From NCBI RefSeq assembly GCF_002929305.1, contig NZ_PJIO01000002.1, positions 248,001 through 312,000 of the forward strand: a DNA stretch of 64,000 bases, in the 5' to 3' direction. The notes below the pieces were generated by a model. That model saw only the letters and a list, made by a program, of their open reading frames with translations, was not told the DNA's origin and ran no database searches. Position 1 is the first letter of the stretch. Each line of letters opens with the position of its first letter. This document shows positions 60,840 to 64,000 of this stretch, one piece after another. The translations under genes were made by a program, and so were the position numbers. Origin of the DNA: Arthrobacter sp. GMC3. GTDB taxonomy: Bacteria > Actinomycetota > Actinomycetes > Actinomycetales > Micrococcaceae.

Positions 60840-62221
60840 GGCGGGAGCTCCAATTCTTTGTCGTAGGTGTGCGGGTCTACCGCGATTGCGTGGTTCATGT
60901 GAGTGACTAGCTGGCTGAACATTTCGTCGGCCTGGCCGGCCTTGCGGCGCAGGTTCTTCAGGACGTTCTTACCGCCCTCGGTGGTGATTAGGTCTACGGT
61001 GACCGGCTTTGTCTGACCGAATCGCCATGAGCGGCGAACCGATTGGTAGTACTGCTCGTAGCTGTGGGAGGGGAAGTAGGTCATGTTGTTGCAGTGCTGC
61101 CAGTTCAATCCCCATGCGCCAATGGATGGCTTGGTGACGAGTACCCGGATTTCGCCGCGGCTGAACGCTGCGAGCTTTTCCTCTTTCGCGTCGGGCGAGT
61201 CTGAGCCGGCCACTTCCACGGCGCCGTCAATGAGCCTGGTCAGAAGTGATGACTCGTCGTTGAGGTGGCACCATGCCACACCCGACTCAACGGCGGCCAG
61301 TTTGGTTGCTGCTGTCTCGCAGCGCTGCTCCAAGGTGCGGCGCGACTCGGCTCGTTCTTCCCGAAGTCCATGCGCTGGCATGTCAAACAGTGAGTCAGGA
61401 TCGGGCACACGGGCGGCCATGACATGTTCGCGCTCGATCAGTTCCGGCAGCACGAACCGATCGTCCGGGAATCCGTAGTCTGACGGGTGCCGAATGGCAC
61501 GTGCCCAGGACGAAACCCACCGCCAAAACGGTTCTTCCGCGTGGCCCTTCAAGCGCCATTGCACACTGTCGCCTTGGGTGCCGCGGCCGCGGGAAGATTG
61601 CGTGCGCTGCTTGTTGGTAAAGAATCTCGTGAGCATGTCCATGTGGCCGAGTGATCCGAGAGCTTCTGCGGATGTGCCCAACTCGATGTAGTCATTTGGT
61701 GCGGCTGTGGCTGTGCCGAGTAGTCGGAATGCGTGGGTGCGCATGAACTCGGTTACCTGCGCCCGCGTCGTACCTTCGAACGATTTGATGGCGCTCGACT
61801 CATCGCAGATCACGCCGCCGAAGTCGTTGGTGTCAAACTTCCCAAGCTGCTCGTAGTTCGTAACGGTGATTGGCGCCGTCGGCTTGCCGGTACGAGACAT
61901 TGCGGCGTCGTGTCCAAACTTCTCGGCCTCCTGCACCACCTGAAATCCAACGGCCAGCGGCGTCAGCAGAAGCACTGGCTTGCCGGTTTTGCGGAATACC
62001 TGGTCAGCGTAGGCAAGCTCCATGGGAGTCTTTCCCATGCCGCAGTCAGCAAACAGTGCGGCGCGGCCCTTGCGAACAGCCCAATCCACAAGCAGGTGCT
62101 GGAAGTCGTAAAGGTGCGCCGGCAAGTCCGTTGGCGTGAATCCTGCATCGTCAAGGTTCTGGGCCTTCGCCGCAAGGAATTGTTCGTAGGATGTTGCCGG
62201 AGATTCAAGTGTGAGTGTCAT
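60815..62221 (-). CDS. SF2 (SNF2-like) DNA helicase
   Basis: A 468-residue ATP-dependent DNA translocase or helicase. Motif I LFADCGMGKTPMELAYA, Ia LLLTPLAVGFQV, II FGGVICDESSAIKS (DESS in place of DEAH), III LLGTATAAPND, and motifs V-VI ALGLNW-like GAWGLNWQHCNNM and YQSVRRSWRFGQ are present. It forms a pair with the following methyltransferase (25-bp overlap). Role in phage replication is likely. Confidence 0.88.
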   Translation of the reverse strand: MTLTLESPATSYEQFLAAKAQNLDDAGFTPTDLPAHLYDFQHLLVDWAVRKGRAALFADCGMGKTPMELAYADQVFRKTGKPVLLLTPLAVGFQVVQEAEKFGHDAAMSRTGKPTAPITVTNYEQLGKFDTNDFGGVICDESSAIKSFEGTTRAQVTEFMRTHAFRLLGTATAAPNDYIELGTSAEALGSLGHMDMLTRFFTNKQRTQSSRGRGTQGDSVQWRLKGHAEEPFWRWVSSWARAIRHPSDYGFPDDRFVLPELIEREHVMAARVPDPDSLFDMPAHGLREERAESRRTLEQRCETAATKLAAVESGVAWCHLNDESSLLTRLIDGAVEVAGSDSPDAKEEKLAAFSRGEIRVLVTKPSIGAWGLNWQHCNNMTYFPSHSYEQYYQSVRRSWRFGQTKPVTVDLITTEGGKNVLKNLRRKAGQADEMFSQLVTHMNHAIAVDPHTYDKELELPPWLVSSTK

Positions 62222-62547
62222 TGCGACCTCCTTCCTTTGCTGCCGCCGATTTCATTCGTGGCGGCGAGTAGTCGGGCCCGGCATTCTTCGGGCGTGTAGT
62301 GGTAGTGCTCGATGGCTTGTTGCCGGATACGTTCGGCTTCGTTGATGCGGTCTTGCCAGGTTGAGACGTGTGCGCGGGCTAGTTCGAGGTCGTCTTGTGC
62401 GTTGAACCATTGGATTTTTGCGTTGCCGATTTGTCGGACTTCGCGGGCAATGGCCCGGACTCGTTTTGCTTCGGTCCTGATCTCTGCGGCGGACATGCCA
62501 ACGGCGGGCCGAGTTGGACGAGTCTGACCGTGCACATACCCGCTCAC
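62218..62547 (-). CDS. helical early-region protein
   Basis: A 109-residue highly helical, charged protein (SAAEIRTEAKRVRAIAREVR, RAHVSTWQDRINEAERIRQQ), probably a coiled coil. GTG 62547 overlaps the preceding stop (GTGA); a GTG four codons on is possible. Function unknown. Confidence 0.6.
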   Translation of the reverse strand: MSGYVHGQTRPTRPAVGMSAAEIRTEAKRVRAIAREVRQIGNAKIQWFNAQDDLELARAHVSTWQDRINEAERIRQQAIEHYHYTPEECRARLLAATNEIGGSKGRRSQ

Positions 62548-62738
62548 CTCCGCCGCCCACGTGTACGGCGGCGGGTGATGTTGTTGATGGCTTGGCGTGC
62601 GGTCGGGTCCAGGAACAGGCGCAGGCTGCGGTCGTCACGGTCCTCAGCGGCTTGCCTCTCGATGTGGTGGAAACACGCCTTGTCCGAACACAAGCCCAAC
62701 GCTCCCCGGCATGCGTGGCAGCAAAGATCCGCGGTCAC
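62544..62738 (-). CDS. small zinc-binding early protein
   Basis: A 64-residue protein with a compact Cys/His set (CCHACRGALGLCSDKACFHH) and a basic tail (RRRTRGRRR). Similar short proteins with DPTARQAINNI are common in actinophage replication regions. Overlaps both neighbours by four bases. Confidence 0.65.
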   Translation of the reverse strand: MTADLCCHACRGALGLCSDKACFHHIERQAAEDRDDRSLRLFLDPTARQAINNITRRRTRGRRR

Positions 62739-63226
62739 TGGGCTTCCATCGCGTCGGCGGTGTCGTTGAGTAGCTTGATCACGGCGCTGGTCACGCCGTA
62801 GCCGCCGACTGGGTGGTCATTCTTGATGTTGCGGGCGGCGGATCGCATGAAGTGGCCTTGCGTGTGGAAGCCGGGATGCTGGATATGCGGCGCTGGAACT
62901 GTAACGGTCGGCCCGACATCAACAGCTTCAACTTGGTGGTCGAGGCAGGTTACGGGCCTCATGCGGAGGTCGTAGGCGACGAGCCAGACGCGGCGGGCGG
63001 TTCCTTGGGTGGGTGTGAAGTAGGATCCCCATTCGTCTTGACGTTCGGTGAGTCCGTCTTGGATGGTTCGGGAGCCAATAATGACTCCCTCCGTGAAGGT
63101 TTTGCGGTTCGGGTAGTTCTCGCGGTATGGCAATGCGGATTCTTTGTAGAAGGTTCGCGGGTATTCCTTGACCTTCTCCACAGTCCCGCTGATCTCGACG
63201 CGCTGGCCTAGCTGGTAGTCGCTCAT
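62735..63226 (-). CDS. early-region protein, possibly nucleic-acid related
   Basis: A 163-residue protein. The first 100 residues form beta strands starting LGQRVEISGTVEKVKEYPRT, like an OB-type fold (TEGVIIGSRTIQDGL, TARRVWLVAYDLRMRPVTCL); the C-terminus has a helix. An OB fold would suit nucleic-acid binding, but this is inference. Confidence 0.6.
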   Translation of the reverse strand: MSDYQLGQRVEISGTVEKVKEYPRTFYKESALPYRENYPNRKTFTEGVIIGSRTIQDGLTERQDEWGSYFTPTQGTARRVWLVAYDLRMRPVTCLDHQVEAVDVGPTVTVPAPHIQHPGFHTQGHFMRSAARNIKNDHPVGGYGVTSAVIKLLNDTADAMEAQ

Positions 63227-63249
63227 GAAAGTCTCCTAAGAATGGGTGC

Positions 63250-63279
63250 GCCCTGTGCAGCGGTGAGGCTGCACAGGGC
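63250..63279. terminator. 12-bp perfect hairpin between early genes
   Basis: GCCCTGTGCAGC (63250-63261) pairs with GCTGCACAGGGC (63268-63279). There is no T-run in either direction, so it may be a partial terminator or processing site. Confidence 0.5.
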
Positions 63280-63297
63280 TGGGGGTGGGGTGGTGGG

Positions 63298-63537
63298 TTA
63301 CTTGGCGAGTTGCCGGGGTATGAACTTCGATCCACTGAACAGCAGTCGGGCCGCGTAAACCGGCAACACCAACTGCCAGAACGTGAGCCCTAGTGCCGGG
63401 AACCATGCAGCGAAGAACCACCACACGATCAGCGTCACGAACGCGATGGACAACGCGCCGGACAGAAGCGTTGAGACCCACTTGTCGCCAGTCCAACGCG
63501 GCTGGATAATCTCGGCTTTGATGTACGTTTCAGGCAT
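63298..63537 (-). CDS. small membrane protein
   Basis: A 79-residue protein with two hydrophobic helices (about 25-43, LLSGALSIAFVTLIVWWFF, and 48-67, LGLTFWQLVLPVYAARLLF). AAGAAGGAACG precedes ATG 63537. Function unknown. Confidence 0.65.
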   Translation of the reverse strand: MPETYIKAEIIQPRWTGDKWVSTLLSGALSIAFVTLIVWWFFAAWFPALGLTFWQLVLPVYAARLLFSGSKFIPRQLAK

Positions 63538-63559
63538 TACGTTCCTTCTTTCGGGCATG

Positions 63560-63584
63560 AAAAAAGCGCCTCGGTGGGCGCTTA
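63560..63584 (-). terminator. minus-strand intrinsic terminator
   Basis: AAGCGCC and GGCGCTT pair around a six-base loop (63564-63583), followed on the minus strand by TTTTTT. It ends the unit containing the RNA ligase-like gene. Confidence 0.8.
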
Positions 63585-63606
63585 GGTTGGTGGTGCTTGG
63601 TGCAGG

Positions 63607-64000
63607 TTAGGCGGCTTCCCACTTGCCTGCGTCGTTGTGGTCGAGAGTGACCTTGGAGACTGTGCGGGATGCTTGCGAGTAGACGCAGATACCTTCCGGG
63701 TTCATGAATCCAGGTGCAGCCTCGGAGCCTTCGACGCGCAGGTACTCAAGCGCCTTGGCAATTGCAGCCGTGTCATTGGGGCCGCGGTACAGCACTGGAA
63801 CAATGCCGATGTTCAGCGTCGTTTCGAGGTCCTTGAACCGGTCGGTATTGAACAGGCTGAAATGCTTCTCGGCCATGCCGTATTTGCGCTGGATACCGCT
63901 TCCCCACCACTCGCCGTAGTGCAGGCCCTCACCCAGTAGGCGCACCAGCTCGGCGGCGTTGCGTCCCACCCAACTGGCGAACCCGTAGTTGTCGGTGTCC
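63607..64000 (-). CDS. RNA ligase-like protein, N-terminus outside window
   Basis: The visible 130 residues read DTDNYGFASWVGRNAAELVR, HYGEWWGSGIQRKYG, FSLFNTDRF, then NPEGICVYS and a KVTLDH segment. This matches nucleotidyltransferase-type RNA ligases (motifs III, IIIa, IV and V) like those of phages that repair cut tRNAs. The catalytic lysine motif would be upstream, beyond 64000. The C-terminus ends about 25 bases before a terminator. Confidence 0.7.
   Translation of the reverse strand, partial: DTDNYGFASWVGRNAAELVRLLGEGLHYGEWWGSGIQRKYGMAEKHFSLFNTDRFKDLETTLNIGIVPVLYRGPNDTAAIAKALEYLRVEGSEAAPGFMNPEGICVYSQASRTVSKVTLDHNDAGKWEAA

Noticed and set aside
59865..62221. Methylase plus SNF2-like helicase as a DISARM-type defence system
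   Set aside because: No DrmA, DrmB or DrmC partner is present and the genes are embedded in an overlapping phage replication operon.

Overview
The window is about 31.9 kb of high-GC actinobacterial chromosome followed by about 32 kb of an integrated siphovirus-like prophage that runs off the right edge. Gene content and style (Arthrobacter-like PurSQL cluster, very long Pro/Ala-rich DnaX, actinobacterial-type IlvD, many -10-proximal leaderless starts and ATGA/GTGA overlaps) suggest Micrococcaceae, most likely Arthrobacter in the broad sense. This is inferred from familiarity with the families; no database search was made.

Chromosomal part (1-31973). A truncated MFS drug exporter and a noncoding block with an 89-bp direct repeat precede purA. 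Next come an RCC1-repeat protein, a nitrilase-family hydrolase, and a run of small housekeeping genes (CoA-binding protein, secreted polysaccharide deacetylase, RibD-like reductase, MmcQ/YjbR protein, DUF1990-like protein). At 8872-11713 a sigma factor fused to a zinc-binding, membrane and Ig-like extracytoplasmic part faces a small divergent operon. The purine genes purS-purQ-purL lie on the minus strand, followed by a secreted sialidase, an OhrR-like MarR regulator with a 16-bp palindrome facing two paralogous small genes, aspartokinase, an ABC exporter pair, ilvD with a divergent HTH regulator, recR, dnaX and the SRP RNA. A possible small RNA unit and tRNA-Ser(GGA) end this part.

Prophage (about 31974 to beyond 64000). 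A tyrosine integrase sits directly after tRNA-Ser(GGA), which is probably the attachment site. The integrase, an Ltp-type superinfection-exclusion lipoprotein and a tiny ORF are on the plus strand, as expected for lysogeny genes. Everything from 34048 rightwards is essentially one minus-strand lytic programme. Read in the direction of transcription from about 53.9 kb leftwards it gives tRNA-Ala(TGC), HNH nuclease, prim-pol-like protein, TerS, TerL, portal, MuF-like protein, scaffold, major capsid, head-tail connectors, major tail protein, tail chaperones with a canonical -1 slippery site, tape measure, minor tail proteins, endolysin and a holin candidate. A minus-strand terminator at 54101-54131 separates these from an upstream early block (64.0 to 54.2 kb): RNA ligase, SF2 helicase, DNA methyltransferase, a replication-organiser-like gene with an apparent frameshift, two lipoproteins, a glutaredoxin, RusA and many small proteins. 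Two plus-strand genes interrupt the minus-strand programme: a two-helix membrane protein at 42660 and an Ogr/Delta-like zinc-ribbon protein at 56689.

The right attachment site, repressor and excisionase are not in the window. The strongest leads are the Ltp lipoprotein module, the CCCAAAA frameshift site, the sigma/anti-sigma-like fusion, the regulator with paralogous small genes at 19.2-20.4 kb, and the frame break at about 59.48 kb.
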